Assembly: GCF_000382325.1 (NCBI RefSeq)
Contig: NZ_KB908056.1
Span: forward strand, 62,001-126,000
Direction: 5' to 3'
From: Woodsholea maritima DSM 17123
Lineage (GTDB): Bacteria; Pseudomonadota; Alphaproteobacteria; Caulobacterales; Maricaulaceae
Length of the DNA: 64,000 nt
The translations under genes were made by a program, and so were the position numbers. Each line of letters starts with the position of its first letter. Position 1 is the stretch's first letter. Of this stretch, positions 27,652 to 35,062 are shown one piece after another. The notes beneath the pieces were generated by a model, which was not told where the DNA came from, did not search any database, and saw only the letters and a list, made by a program, of their open reading frames with translations.

Positions 27652-28065
27652 CTAAACCCGTTCATCCACAAGCCCACCTTGTTTGGACTGTAGGTATTCG
27701 ATCAGATTGACATAATCTTCTGCGGGCCATTGGCGCACCAAGTCACCCGTATTCGGGTTAAGAATACGATAGACGAACTGTCCACTTTCTTCCGTACGAT
27801 CAATTTTCAAAACTGAGCGAGAATTAGTTTGAATTGTATCACGTAATTCCTCGATCAATTCCACCTGACGAGAAATCACATCTTCCTTTTCCTCAGGCTT
27901 AGCTTGCGCTTCGACCAAGGTCAGGGGCTGAGACTGGAACGCATCACCCCGCTTTTCAGTTGGTTGACGCCCTGTGTCCCGTCCCAAAACCGTTTGCGCA
28001 TCTTGCGCAGATGTCACGGCCTGCACCTGAACAGCCGTACCGGTTATGAGTTGATCAATCCGCAT
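27652..28065 (-). CDS. flaG: FlaG-family protein
   Basis: 137 residues from ATG 28065; a frame extends to a TTG at 28122, but that start lacks a ribosome site. The C-terminal FlaG domain is clear: helix SRQVELIEELRDTIQ, then SVLKIDRTEESGQFVYRILN and VRQWPAEDYVNLIEYLQS. The N-terminal half is polar and disordered, as in the family. FlaG affects filament length or cap function in other bacteria; its mechanism is not well known. Lies between flagellin genes on the same strand, 86 bases after a stem-loop that follows flagellin 28183. Confidence 0.78.
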   Translation of the reverse strand: MRIDQLITGTAVQVQAVTSAQDAQTVLGRDTGRQPTEKRGDAFQSQPLTLVEAQAKPEEKEDVISRQVELIEELRDTIQTNSRSVLKIDRTEESGQFVYRILNPNTGDLVRQWPAEDYVNLIEYLQSKQGGLVDERV

Positions 28066-28137
28066 CTTCGTTTCAAGCGGCGCTTCAAGCGCCTCTAGCC
28101 TCCTTCTGTGGCTGTAAGTCAAAAGTGTAGGAGAAGA

Positions 28138-28163
28138 GACGGGAGCTGATAAGCGCTCCCGTC
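28138..28163 (-). terminator. Stem-loop after flagellin 28183-29010
   Basis: Nine-base stem GACGGGAGC...GCTCCCGTC with an 8-base loop, then TCTTCTCC on the minus strand. The weak U-tract makes partial termination or mRNA stabilisation equally likely, which would let flaG be read at a lower level. Confidence 0.55.
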
Positions 28164-28182
28164 AATCTCAGTTTATTCCAGA

Positions 28183-29010
28183 TTACCGGAAGTAACCCAG
28201 AACAGAACTTGGCGCCTGGTTGGCGATTGACAGCGCCTGCACACCAAGCTGCTGCTTGACCTGCAATGACTGCAAACGCGCACTTTCTTTGGCCAGGTCG
28301 GCATCGACAAGATTGCCGATCCCTTTTTCCAAGGCGTCTGAAAGCTTGCCCACAAATTCTTTGTGGATGCCCAAAGCTTTAGAACCCGTACCAAAACGCG
28401 CCAGAGACGCATTGAGGTTATCCAGCGAGGATTCAATCTGGCTGACAATGTTGTCAGCCTGCGTAGCGGTACTGAATGATGCCGTAGCCGCCAGCGTGAC
28501 CTTGGATCCACCCAGGCTCAAATCCTCATCATCTACGGTGAGAGAGTTTGACCCATCAGCGTTTGCAAGCGCACTGACACCGGCAGTTTTAGAGCCATCA
28601 ATCAGATTGGTTCCGTTGAATTCAGCATTGCTGACAATGGTGTCAATCTGATCGCGCAAAGCTTTAAAATCTTCATTCAAAGCCGTACGAGATGCAGTGT
28701 CCAAGGACGAGTCAGCGGCAGCCAAAGCTTTCTCTTTCATCTCAATCAAGACGTCAGAAATTGCTTCACCCGCAGCCAACGCTACATCAACGGTTGATTG
28801 AGCCAGATCCAAAGAGTTACCCACTGCTTTGAACCCGTTCACATCAGAGCGCATGCTCTGAGCAACCGCGAAGACACCACCATTGTCGCGTGCAGACGCA
28901 ACAGCCAATCCAGTATTGATGCGACTTTGAACCTGTTCCAACTCTTTGTTGGTTTGGTTCAAATTCTGCAAGGCAACCATTGCCCCGCTATTAGTATTGA
29001 TTGTAGCCAT
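28183..29010 (-). CDS. Flagellin, tandem copy
   Basis: 275 residues. Canonical N-terminus (NTNSGAMVALQNLNQTNKEL, then SRINTGLAVASARDNGG) and C-terminus (GNLVDADLAKESARLQSLQV, ending SVLGYFR), with a short central region and no D2/D3 domains. Very similar to the next copy upstream (29105), including the leader just before the ATG (AGGGCCAAGAAATGGCTAC), so they are recent duplicates or kept alike by gene conversion. I find no good sigma-54 promoter in the 94-base gap, so it is probably co-transcribed with 29105, with the hairpins in the gap shaping the mRNA. Confidence 0.95.
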   Translation of the reverse strand: MATINTNSGAMVALQNLNQTNKELEQVQSRINTGLAVASARDNGGVFAVAQSMRSDVNGFKAVGNSLDLAQSTVDVALAAGEAISDVLIEMKEKALAAADSSLDTASRTALNEDFKALRDQIDTIVSNAEFNGTNLIDGSKTAGVSALANADGSNSLTVDDEDLSLGGSKVTLAATASFSTATQADNIVSQIESSLDNLNASLARFGTGSKALGIHKEFVGKLSDALEKGIGNLVDADLAKESARLQSLQVKQQLGVQALSIANQAPSSVLGYFR

Positions 29011-29037
29011 TTCTTGGCCCTCTCCTTAGTATTGAAA

Positions 29038-29056
29038 GAATAGCTTTTTGCTATTC
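29038..29056 (-). promoter_or_regulatory. Leader hairpin before flagellin 28183-29010
   Basis: Perfect seven-base stem GAATAGC-AAAAA-GCTATTC ending 27 bases before the ATG. The A5 loop matches the loop type in the other flagellin leaders, although this gene appears to be internal to a transcript. Confidence 0.5.
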
Positions 29057-29063
29057 CTGGATA

Positions 29064-29090
29064 TCAGGGCCCTAGAGACTAAGGCCCTGA
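29064..29090 (-). other. Long hairpin between flagellin genes 29105 and 28183
   Basis: TCAGGGCC...GGCCCTGA (eight pairs) plus an inner TAG/CTA. No U-tract follows, so it is not a standard terminator. It may protect the upstream flagellin message or be a processing site. Confidence 0.5.
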
Positions 29091-29104
29091 ATGCCGGTCA
29101 TGGA

Positions 29105-29929
29105 TTAACGGAAGTAACCCAGGATCGAGCTTGGGGCCTGGTTCGCGATGGACAGCGCCTGAACCCCTAATTGTTGCTTGACCTGCAGAGATTGCAGACG
29201 CGCGCTCTCTTTAGCCAAGTCCGCATCGACCAGATTGCCGATACCTTTTTCCAAGGCGTCTGACAGCTTGCCGATGAAGGTTTTGTGGATTTCCAGCGCC
29301 TTAGACCCCGTACCCAAACGCGCCAAAGACGAGTTCAGATTGCTGATAGAGGTGTCGATGGCCGTAGCCGCCGCACTTGCGGTCGCTGCAGTATTGATCT
29401 GTGTGCCAGCAGTAATGGTCAGCGTTGTACCGGTCAGGCTCAAGTCCTCGGCGCGAATGGTAATGGTGTTAGACCCACTCGCATTAGCCAGAGCCGTGAT
29501 ATTGCTACCGCCATTTTCAATTAGATTTGTGCCGTTGAACTCGGCATTCTCAACAATCGTGCCGATCTGATCACGCAAAGCTTTGAAGTCTTCATTCAAA
29601 GCTGTACGAGACGCCGTATCCAAAGACGAGTCAGACGCTGCCAGCGCCTTTTCTTTCATCTCGATAAGCAGATCGGAGATCGCTTCACCTGCAGCCAATG
29701 CCACGTCCGTGGTTGACTGAGCCAGATCCAAAGAGTTTTTCACCGCACCATAACCACGCACATCAGAGCGCATCGTTTGGGCAATCGCGAAAACACCCCC
29801 ATTATCACGAGCCGAGGCCACAGCCAGACCAGTGTTAATGCGGCTTTGAACCTGCTCCAACTGTTTGTTGGTAGAGTTCAGGTTTTGCAGGGCAACCATT
29901 GCCCCAGCGTTGGTATTAATAGTAGCCAT
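29105..29929 (-). CDS. Flagellin, sigma-54-driven copy
   Basis: 274 residues. N-terminal NTNAGAMVALQNLNSTNKQL and C-terminal GNLVDADLAKESARLQSLQV ... SILGYFR as in the tandem copy. The middle differs (SGSNTITIRAEDLSLTGTTL), which is where flagellin paralogues usually vary. It has the best-supported flagellin promoter here, a 67-base leader with two A-loop hairpins and a third stem-loop next to the ribosome site (AAGGAAGGG). It probably leads a transcript including 28183. Likely a major filament subunit and an FlmG substrate at Ser/Thr residues of the centre. Confidence 0.95.
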   Translation of the reverse strand: MATINTNAGAMVALQNLNSTNKQLEQVQSRINTGLAVASARDNGGVFAIAQTMRSDVRGYGAVKNSLDLAQSTTDVALAAGEAISDLLIEMKEKALAASDSSLDTASRTALNEDFKALRDQIGTIVENAEFNGTNLIENGGSNITALANASGSNTITIRAEDLSLTGTTLTITAGTQINTAATASAAATAIDTSISNLNSSLARLGTGSKALEIHKTFIGKLSDALEKGIGNLVDADLAKESARLQSLQVKQQLGVQALSIANQAPSSILGYFR

Positions 29930-29942
29930 TTCTTGGCCCTTC

Positions 29943-29995
29943 CTTTTCGTTTCTTCAGAAAAGCGCGCATTTTGCGCGTCTGGGTCTTTTGACCC
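29943..29995 (-). promoter_or_regulatory. Structured leader of flagellin 29105-29929
   Basis: From the predicted start (29996): GGGTC-AAAA-GACCC (29982-29995), then CGCGCA-AAA-TGCGCG (29964-29978), then CTTTTC...GAAAAG (29943-29963), whose 3' arm abuts the AAGGAAGGG ribosome site. The first two share A-rich loops with the other flagellin leaders. A post-transcriptional control region is likely. Confidence 0.55.
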
Positions 29996-30007
29996 GCAGT
30001 GAAACGA

Positions 30008-30022
30008 GCAAAGGCCGGGCCA
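30008..30022 (-). promoter_or_regulatory. Sigma-54 promoter of flagellin 29105-29929
   Basis: On the minus strand TGGCCCGGCCTTTGC: GG-N10-GC with TTTGC at -12. Predicted start 29996, one base before the first leader hairpin. Confidence 0.85.
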
Positions 30023-30111
30023 ATTAACACTTGACGCGCGCTCGAATCAGCCAAGCGCACGCTTTCATTGGCAAAATTTTTATGTAGAAAACCCCTCCGC
30101 GCACATTACTG

Positions 30112-30172
30112 GGCAATAATTGCCGCGCGCAGACCATAAATACCCGGCACCTTTTGCCGAGTAGGCAAAAAG
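30112..30172 (-). promoter_or_regulatory. Candidate FlbD enhancer cluster for flagellin 29105-29929
   Basis: Three overlapping or adjacent inverted repeats: GGCAA-TAA-TTGCC (30112-30124), CGGCACCTTTTGCCG (30145-30159) and TTTTGCC-GAGTA-GGCAAAA (30152-30170). The nearest is about 116 bases upstream of the predicted start. With the promoter and the terminator these account for the 332-base gap 29930-30261. Confidence 0.55.
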
Positions 30173-30220
30173 TTTCTAATTAACAAAAGCTTAATAGCCC
30201 CGATCATGAATTTGAAACCG

Positions 30221-30253
30221 CCGAAAAGAGGGGCCGGGGTTTAACCCCCGGCC
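30221..30253 (-). terminator. Terminator of flagellin 30262-31092
   Basis: Eight-base stem GGCCGGGG...CCCCGGCC, followed on the minus strand by CCTCTTTTCGG. Confidence 0.75.
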
Positions 30254-30261
30254 TGGTCCAC

Positions 30262-31092
30262 TTACTGGAAGAAGGAAAGAACCTGTTGTGGGCGTTGGTT
30301 GGCAATCGACAGAGCCTGCGTGCCAAGCTGCTGCTTGACCTGCAATGACTGGAGCCGAGCGCTTTCCTTGGCCAGGTCCGCATCGACAAGATTGCCAATG
30401 CCTTCTGACAGCGAATCGGACAGTTTCGTTACGAATGTTGCATGAATATCCAGAGCCTTAGACTTCGTCCCCAACCGCGCAAGCGAGGCGTTGACATTGT
30501 CCAAGGAGGTTTCGATTTGCGACACGATATTATCCGCCTGCGTCGCCGTACCGAAGGACGAGGTCGCAGACAGCGTGACAATCGAACCACTCAGGCTCAT
30601 ATCTTCAGCTGAAACCGTAATGGTGTTCGACCCATCCGCATTGGCCAAAGCCACAAATGAGTTCGTCGAACCATCCACGAGATTCAGACCATTGAACTCC
30701 GCGTTCGTCACGATAGAATCGATCTGTTCGCGCAGGGCCTTGTAATCCTCATTCAATGCCGTTCTCGATGCGGTATCTAATGAGGCGTCCGCGGCCGCCA
30801 GAGCCTTCTCTTTCATTTCAATCAGAAGATCAGAAATCGCCTCGCCCGCCGCCAGCGCTACATCCGTGGTGGCAACACCCCGGTCGAGCGACTGTTGAAC
30901 AACGCCGAACCCGCTGACTTCAGATCTCATACGCTGTGCGATTGCGAAAATCCCACCATCATCGCGCGCGCCCGAGACCCGTAAGCCGGTATTAATGCGG
31001 TTTTGAACTACTTCGAGTTCAGAATTGGCCTTATTCAGGTTTTGGAGAGCGATCATCGCTCCTGCATTCGTATTAACTGAATTCGAGATCAT
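30262..31092 (-). CDS. Flagellin, first of the cluster
   Basis: 276 residues, GGAGG ribosome site nine bases before the ATG. Typical short flagellin: NTNAGAMIALQNLNKANSEL and SGARDDGGIFAIAQRMRSEV at the N-terminus; GNLVDADLAKESARLQSLQV ending VLSFFQ at the C-terminus. DDGG replaces the DNGG of the tandem pair, and the central region (NTITVSAEDMSLSGSIV) is its own. It is the copy nearest flaF-flbT. Expressed from its own leader with two A-loop hairpins, and ended by its own terminator. Its sigma-54 promoter candidate has an altered -12 element, so expression level may differ from the other copies. Confidence 0.95.
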   Translation of the reverse strand: MISNSVNTNAGAMIALQNLNKANSELEVVQNRINTGLRVSGARDDGGIFAIAQRMRSEVSGFGVVQQSLDRGVATTDVALAAGEAISDLLIEMKEKALAAADASLDTASRTALNEDYKALREQIDSIVTNAEFNGLNLVDGSTNSFVALANADGSNTITVSAEDMSLSGSIVTLSATSSFGTATQADNIVSQIETSLDNVNASLARLGTKSKALDIHATFVTKLSDSLSEGIGNLVDADLAKESARLQSLQVKQQLGTQALSIANQRPQQVLSFFQ

Positions 31093-31122
31093 TTTGGGGT
31101 TCCTCCATTCTGGAAGCGTGAA

Positions 31123-31153
31123 CGGCCCTTTTGGCCGGGCGGACTTTTTGTCC
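31123..31153 (-). promoter_or_regulatory. Structured leader of flagellin 30262-31092
   Basis: GGAC-AAAAA-GTCC (31141-31153) begins three bases after the predicted start and is followed by CGGCC-AAAAG-GGCCG (31123-31137). Same loop type and same order of two hairpins as in the 29105 leader, with different stem sequences. Confidence 0.55.
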
Positions 31154-31165
31154 AGCCCTTACCCC

Positions 31166-31181
31166 TTCAACCCCCATGCCG
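31166..31181 (-). promoter_or_regulatory. Sigma-54-like promoter of flagellin 30262-31092, altered -12
   Basis: On the minus strand CGGCATGGGGGTTGAA has GG, then ten bases, then GA instead of GC. Position relative to the leader hairpin, to the shared TTATAGTTAATTTT element (31202-31215) and to ftr-like repeats at 31271-31302 fits the other promoters. Predicted start 31155. Confidence 0.5.
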
Positions 31182-31227
31182 AAACCGCAGGAGAGGTGTA
31201 AAAAATTAACTATAAAAATCAGGCACT

Positions 31228-31251
31228 AAAAAAGGCGCTCCGAAGAGCGCC
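31228..31251 (-). terminator. Terminator of flbT-flaF
   Basis: Seven-base stem GGCGCTC-TTCG-GAGCGCC with a UUCG-type tetraloop, followed on the minus strand by TTTTTT. Confidence 0.92.
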
Positions 31252-31270
31252 TCACATAACATCTAATTTT

Positions 31271-31302
31271 GCCCGGGCGTTTTTTCCCTCGGCGTTTTTT
31301 AC
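31271..31302 (-). promoter_or_regulatory. Candidate FlbD sites for flagellin 30262-31092
   Basis: On the minus strand two direct units GGTAAAAAACGCCG and GGGAAAAAACGCCC lie between the flaF stop and its terminator, about 116-147 bases upstream of the predicted flagellin start. They resemble GGCAAAAA-type units at the other flagellin promoter. Enhancer function is inferred. Confidence 0.45.
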
Positions 31303-31659
31303 CTAGCCCGCATTCGGGGCCAGGCCTTGCATAATCGTGCGATTAATCTCGATCAGGAAATCAATATCGCCCTCACCGCGGATCGCCAGGCTCGTCTCCT
31401 TAGAGACGAAAATCGCCAAAGAGATGATGCTCGCACGCAGACCTTGGGGTAATTTATTGCCTTCACCGCTGCAATCGGCCGCCAGCGCTGTCCACACACG
31501 CCGGTTCCAATCGAGCGCATCGGCCCGCTTGGAAATCTCATAAGGCCCGGCATCCTTTGCCGACATCAGAGCACGGGTTACCTGACCAAACAGACGATAC
31601 TCGGTCGAGCGCGGATCTTCGCTGCGCGCAGAAGCTGTCTGGTAAGCACGAATGGACAT
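31303..31659 (-). CDS. flaF: Flagellin synthesis regulator FlaF
   Basis: 118 residues, soluble and helical. Family signatures: [40 protein letters not shown] and [20 protein letters not shown]. In Caulobacter FlaF is required for flagellin synthesis and secretion and acts opposite to FlbT; it has also been described as binding flagellin. Follows flbT by 29 bases on the same strand and ends at a strong terminator, immediately before the flagellin genes it is thought to control. Confidence 0.92.
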   Translation of the reverse strand: MSIRAYQTASARSEDPRSTEYRLFGQVTRALMSAKDAGPYEISKRADALDWNRRVWTALAADCSGEGNKLPQGLRASIISLAIFVSKETSLAIRGEGDIDFLIEINRTIMQGLAPNAG

Positions 31660-31688
31660 GAAGGTTCACCTGCTTTGCGACTTAAACC

Positions 31689-32090
31689 CTAAGCCTTGGT
31701 TCCTGCACCGAGGAGTTTTTCCTCATAGGTCATGATTTTGCGACAGCGCATCAAGGCCTTGTAGTATTCGCCCGCCATCACTTCGCGGCTGACGCCCACA
31801 CACTCAGACAGAATGTCTGCATTTGTAACCGCGCTCATAAACTCTGTCATGCGTAATACGAATTCATCGTAAACAGAGTTTTCCGCTTTTGAGGAGAGAT
31901 ACATCATCATGACGGGAAAATAGATCCGGCGCGCGGGCGTGGTGACTTCATGCTCTTGCATGATATCCTTTTCACGCAGCACAGAGGCCCGGTTCTGCAA
32001 GATCAACGTGGCCCGACGATCACCGTTTTCAACAACAGCACCGTTCAAGACGAATTTTTCGCCAGGCTTCAAAGATAATTTTAACGGCAT
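31689..32090 (-). CDS. flbT: Post-transcriptional flagellin regulator FlbT
   Basis: 133 residues. N-terminal LKLSLKPGEKFVLNGAVVEN (beta-rich, unlike CsrA but similar in size) and helical C-terminus with YYKALMRCRKIMTYEEKLL are diagnostic. In Caulobacter FlbT binds the 5' leader of flagellin mRNA and promotes its decay until hook assembly is done. The hairpins in the flagellin leaders downstream are the obvious candidates for its target. First gene of flbT-flaF, divergent from the FlmG-like gene; the 178-base intergenic region holds no convincing sigma-54 or CtrA site. Confidence 0.93.
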   Translation of the reverse strand: MPLKLSLKPGEKFVLNGAVVENGDRRATLILQNRASVLREKDIMQEHEVTTPARRIYFPVMMMYLSSKAENSVYDEFVLRMTEFMSAVTNADILSECVGVSREVMAGEYYKALMRCRKIMTYEEKLLGAGTKA

Positions 32091-32268
32091 TGAACATCCA
32101 TCCGAGGCAGTCGCGCTTACACCGGGTTATTGTTAACATCCCTTGGCCATACAATGAGGCTTTGAGGTGAACAAACCGTTTCCAAGACGGGACATGAATA
32201 CGTTAGCAGGTTTTTAATCGAAGCACGGCGCACTGACTTTGACTAGTCCTAGACCATGATCGCGATAT

Positions 32269-34068
32269 ATGATGACCCAACTCCTTGATCTTGAAGCTGA
32301 ACTATCCGCAGGCCAGGAAGAGGCCAAAAACGATATTCACGATGGGGTTGTCAAAAACACCCTCTCCCCCCTCAATAAGGCGCTGGAATCAAGCAAGGTC
32401 AAATCTGATCGCGCCCTTCAAAAGCAGATCGCCAAGATCAGGCGCGCCGTCGTCCTGATGGATCAGAACGCGCCGGCCAAGGCCGCGCAAATCCTGTTAA
32501 AAGTCCTCGATGAAGACCCTGACCTTCCCGTCGCCAACCTCGCCATGGCGATCGCGCTGGAGAAACTTGGCCGGCTTTCAACCTGCTTGACCTTCTATGA
32601 GCGCGCTTGGCGCATGGACCCGCAAAACTCTGAAATCTACCACAATCTGGCGCTGATCGCCTGGCGCATGGATATGTTGGACGCGGCAGAAAAATTCACC
32701 CGTCTGGAATGTCAGCTCGCCCCGGACAATCCCGCCGGGCCCATCAATCTGGGCGGAATTTTACGCGATAAAAGCAAGTTTGAAGACGCCATCGAGGTCG
32801 TGCGCGCGGCCATTTACCAGCATCCGGAAAGTCATGATCTGTGGAATGCCATGGGCACGATCCTGCTTGAAAGCGGCGACCCCGTACAGGCCATTGTCTT
32901 CTATGAGGAATCTTTGCGGCTAAAGCCTGATTTCGCGCGCGGACACAACAACATTGCCTATGCGCATGAACTGATCGGCGATATGGAAAAATCCCTAACC
33001 CATTTCGACCAGGCGATGAAAAACCCCGCCTCCTTGCGCGATGCCGTCACGATGCGCCACGGCCTGTCCCTGGCTCAGCTGGCCACCGGCAAACTTAAAG
33101 AGGGGTGGATCAATTACCAAAGCCGCCTGCATCGTGAGTATAATAACTCCACCCAATTCCTGATCACTCAACCCTTGTGGGACGGCCAGGATCTCGCGTT
33201 GATCGAGAATAAGCATCTGTTACTGGTCGGCGAACAAGGGATTGGCGACGAGATTATGATGCTGAGCGCCCTACCTGATCTGTTCAAGCGCATCGGGCCT
33301 GAAGGTAAAATCAGCCTGTCGTGTGAAGAACGCCTAATCCCTTTGTTCAAACGTAGCTTTCCACAGCTTCACACGATTACCCCGCACCGGACCCGCTCCA
33401 TCGAGGGCCATCCCATGCGCGTGGTGCTGGGCCTGGATAAAGCCTTCACGCCTGATCTATGGGCCCCCTTCGGCAATATGATGAGCGCGGTACGCCATGA
33501 TATCGCGCAATTCCCAACCTCGGGTGGGCATTTGACGCCCGATCCCGACAAGGTCAAACATTTCAAAGCACACTTAGACGCCCTGGGGCCGGGCCTTAAA
33601 ATCGGACTGTGCTGGAAATCCAAGCTGATGAATGCCAAGCGGCAGAAATATTTTTCGCCCTTCACGGCCTGGAAACCGGTTTTACAAATGCCCGGTACGG
33701 TTTGGATCAATCTGCAATATGGTGAGATCGAAGCCGAGCTTGCCCAATGTCAAGACGAGCTGGGCGTCACCATCCATCAAATAGAGGGCTTAGATGTCAT
33801 GAACCAGCTGGATGACCTGACCGCCCTGGGCGCAGCGCTCGATCTCGCTGTCGGTCCCATGAACACCTCCACAGCTTTGGTGGCCAGCGCCGGAAGCCCA
33901 GCCTTCATCGCTGCGGGTCAAAAACATGTCTGGGCGCAGTTTGGCACCGCGAATTTACCCTGGCTGCCCCCCGCGCGCCTCTTCAGCGCAGAGACTTTTG
34001 GCGATTGGGATACGGTGATGGCTGGGATCAGCAAAGCCATTTTGACCCTGCAAAAGGATGGTGCCTGA
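32269..34068 (+). CDS. flmG: FlmG-like modular flagellin glycosyltransferase (TPR + GT)
   Basis: 599 residues. The N-terminal half (about 45-300) is a set of TPR helices, e.g. AKAAQILLKVLDEDPDLPVA and PVQAIVFYEESLRLKPDFAR. The C-terminal half (about 310-590) is a GT-B-like transferase domain with LLLVGEQGIGDEIMMLSALP, IGLCWKSKLMNAKRQKYF and LDLAVGPMNTSTALVASAGS, similar to heptosyltransferase/O-GlcNAc-transferase folds. Caulobacter FlmG has this layout: TPRs bind flagellin and the GT domain adds pseudaminic acid. Location next to flbT and flagellins and close to pse genes supports the same role. No membrane segment. The name rests on architecture and context. Confidence 0.75.
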   Translation: MMTQLLDLEAELSAGQEEAKNDIHDGVVKNTLSPLNKALESSKVKSDRALQKQIAKIRRAVVLMDQNAPAKAAQILLKVLDEDPDLPVANLAMAIALEKLGRLSTCLTFYERAWRMDPQNSEIYHNLALIAWRMDMLDAAEKFTRLECQLAPDNPAGPINLGGILRDKSKFEDAIEVVRAAIYQHPESHDLWNAMGTILLESGDPVQAIVFYEESLRLKPDFARGHNNIAYAHELIGDMEKSLTHFDQAMKNPASLRDAVTMRHGLSLAQLATGKLKEGWINYQSRLHREYNNSTQFLITQPLWDGQDLALIENKHLLLVGEQGIGDEIMMLSALPDLFKRIGPEGKISLSCEERLIPLFKRSFPQLHTITPHRTRSIEGHPMRVVLGLDKAFTPDLWAPFGNMMSAVRHDIAQFPTSGGHLTPDPDKVKHFKAHLDALGPGLKIGLCWKSKLMNAKRQKYFSPFTAWKPVLQMPGTVWINLQYGEIEAELAQCQDELGVTIHQIEGLDVMNQLDDLTALGAALDLAVGPMNTSTALVASAGSPAFIAAGQKHVWAQFGTANLPWLPPARLFSAETFGDWDTVMAGISKAILTLQKDGA

Positions 34069-34976
34069 TGGCCTTCACCCCCTTCCCTACGCACGATATC
34101 TTCAAGGCCTATAGCCTGGCGCGTGAGGCTTTGAGCCAAGGCAAGAACATGATTGCCACCCTGCGCGAGACGACGGACCTGCCCCATGCGCGCTGTGTTG
34201 AGATCGCCTACGCCCTGCAAAGCGGATCTTACACCGCCACCAAAGATAGCGACATCGCGCGCGCCTATCGCGCGGCAGTCCATGATATTGTGGTACCGCT
34301 GTGCCAATCGCATCATGTCGAAACCGTCTTTGATTGCGGGACCGGCGAAGGCAATATGTGGTGCGACTTTCCGCATAAGCTTTCGCACTTTGTGGGTCTG
34401 GATCTCAGCCTTCATCGCCTGTTATGGGCGGCGCGCAATCTGCAAGACGCCCCCTTCAATAAAACCACCCTGTGTAAGGGCGATATGGCCAGCCTACCTT
34501 TGAGTGAGCATAGCTTTGATCTTGTCGTGACCATGCACGCTTTAGAGCCCAATGCCCGTGCGAGCGATCTTATACCCGCGCTCGCCGCCCGCACCCGCGA
34601 TTTACTGGTTTTGTTTGAACCCAATTACCGCGAGGCCAGCCCCGCCCAGCGTCAACGCATGGAAGCGATGGGCTATGCGCGTGATATTTGGGAGTGCGCT
34701 GAAGCGCTCAGCGATTTTGAAGTTCTGGCCAGCGCCCCGCTTGATGTGACGATACGCGCCGACAATCAGACCTATATTCTTATACTTAAAAGAAAAACAC
34801 CCTTGGCGCGCACAGACTTTGCCTGGCAAAACCCCTTGACCCATAGCCCGCTTCTGGATGTGGATGGAAGTTTAGTGGATGAAGAGGGGTGTTTTTTCTT
34901 CCCAAAATTCAAGGATATATTCTGCCTCGCCCCAGAAGATGCGGTTTTTGCCGGACTTTCACCACAAAGCTCATAA
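34068..34976 (+). CDS. SAM methyltransferase coupled to flmG-like gene, Trm112-like tail
   Basis: 302 residues. The ATG overlaps the flmG-like stop (TGATG). SAM motifs: ETVFDCGTGEGNMWCDFP, FVGLDLSLHRLLWAA, LPLSEHSFDLVVTMHALEPN. The last about 50 residues (NPLTHSPLLDVDGSLVDEEG, then FFFPKFKDIFCL) look like a Trm112/UPF0434-type zinc-ribbon module that has lost most of its cysteines; this is a tentative reading. Probably methylates a flagellin-linked sugar or flagellin itself, given tight coupling with the glycosyltransferase. Not part of the described minimal pathway. Confidence 0.65.
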   Translation: MAFTPFPTHDIFKAYSLAREALSQGKNMIATLRETTDLPHARCVEIAYALQSGSYTATKDSDIARAYRAAVHDIVVPLCQSHHVETVFDCGTGEGNMWCDFPHKLSHFVGLDLSLHRLLWAARNLQDAPFNKTTLCKGDMASLPLSEHSFDLVVTMHALEPNARASDLIPALAARTRDLLVLFEPNYREASPAQRQRMEAMGYARDIWECAEALSDFEVLASAPLDVTIRADNQTYILILKRKTPLARTDFAWQNPLTHSPLLDVDGSLVDEEGCFFFPKFKDIFCLAPEDAVFAGLSPQSS

Positions 34977-35062
34977 ATAGGTGCATTTCAGGGCTCGCCC
35001 TCGCCTGAGAGGTTGCTTATCTCTTATGGAACAGACACAATTAGAAGAATTAGGACGTCAGC

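Noticed and set aside
29011-29104. Sigma-54 promoter for flagellin 28183
   Set aside because: The best candidate has GG-N11-GC spacing and lies within the leader hairpin; co-transcription with 29105 is simpler.
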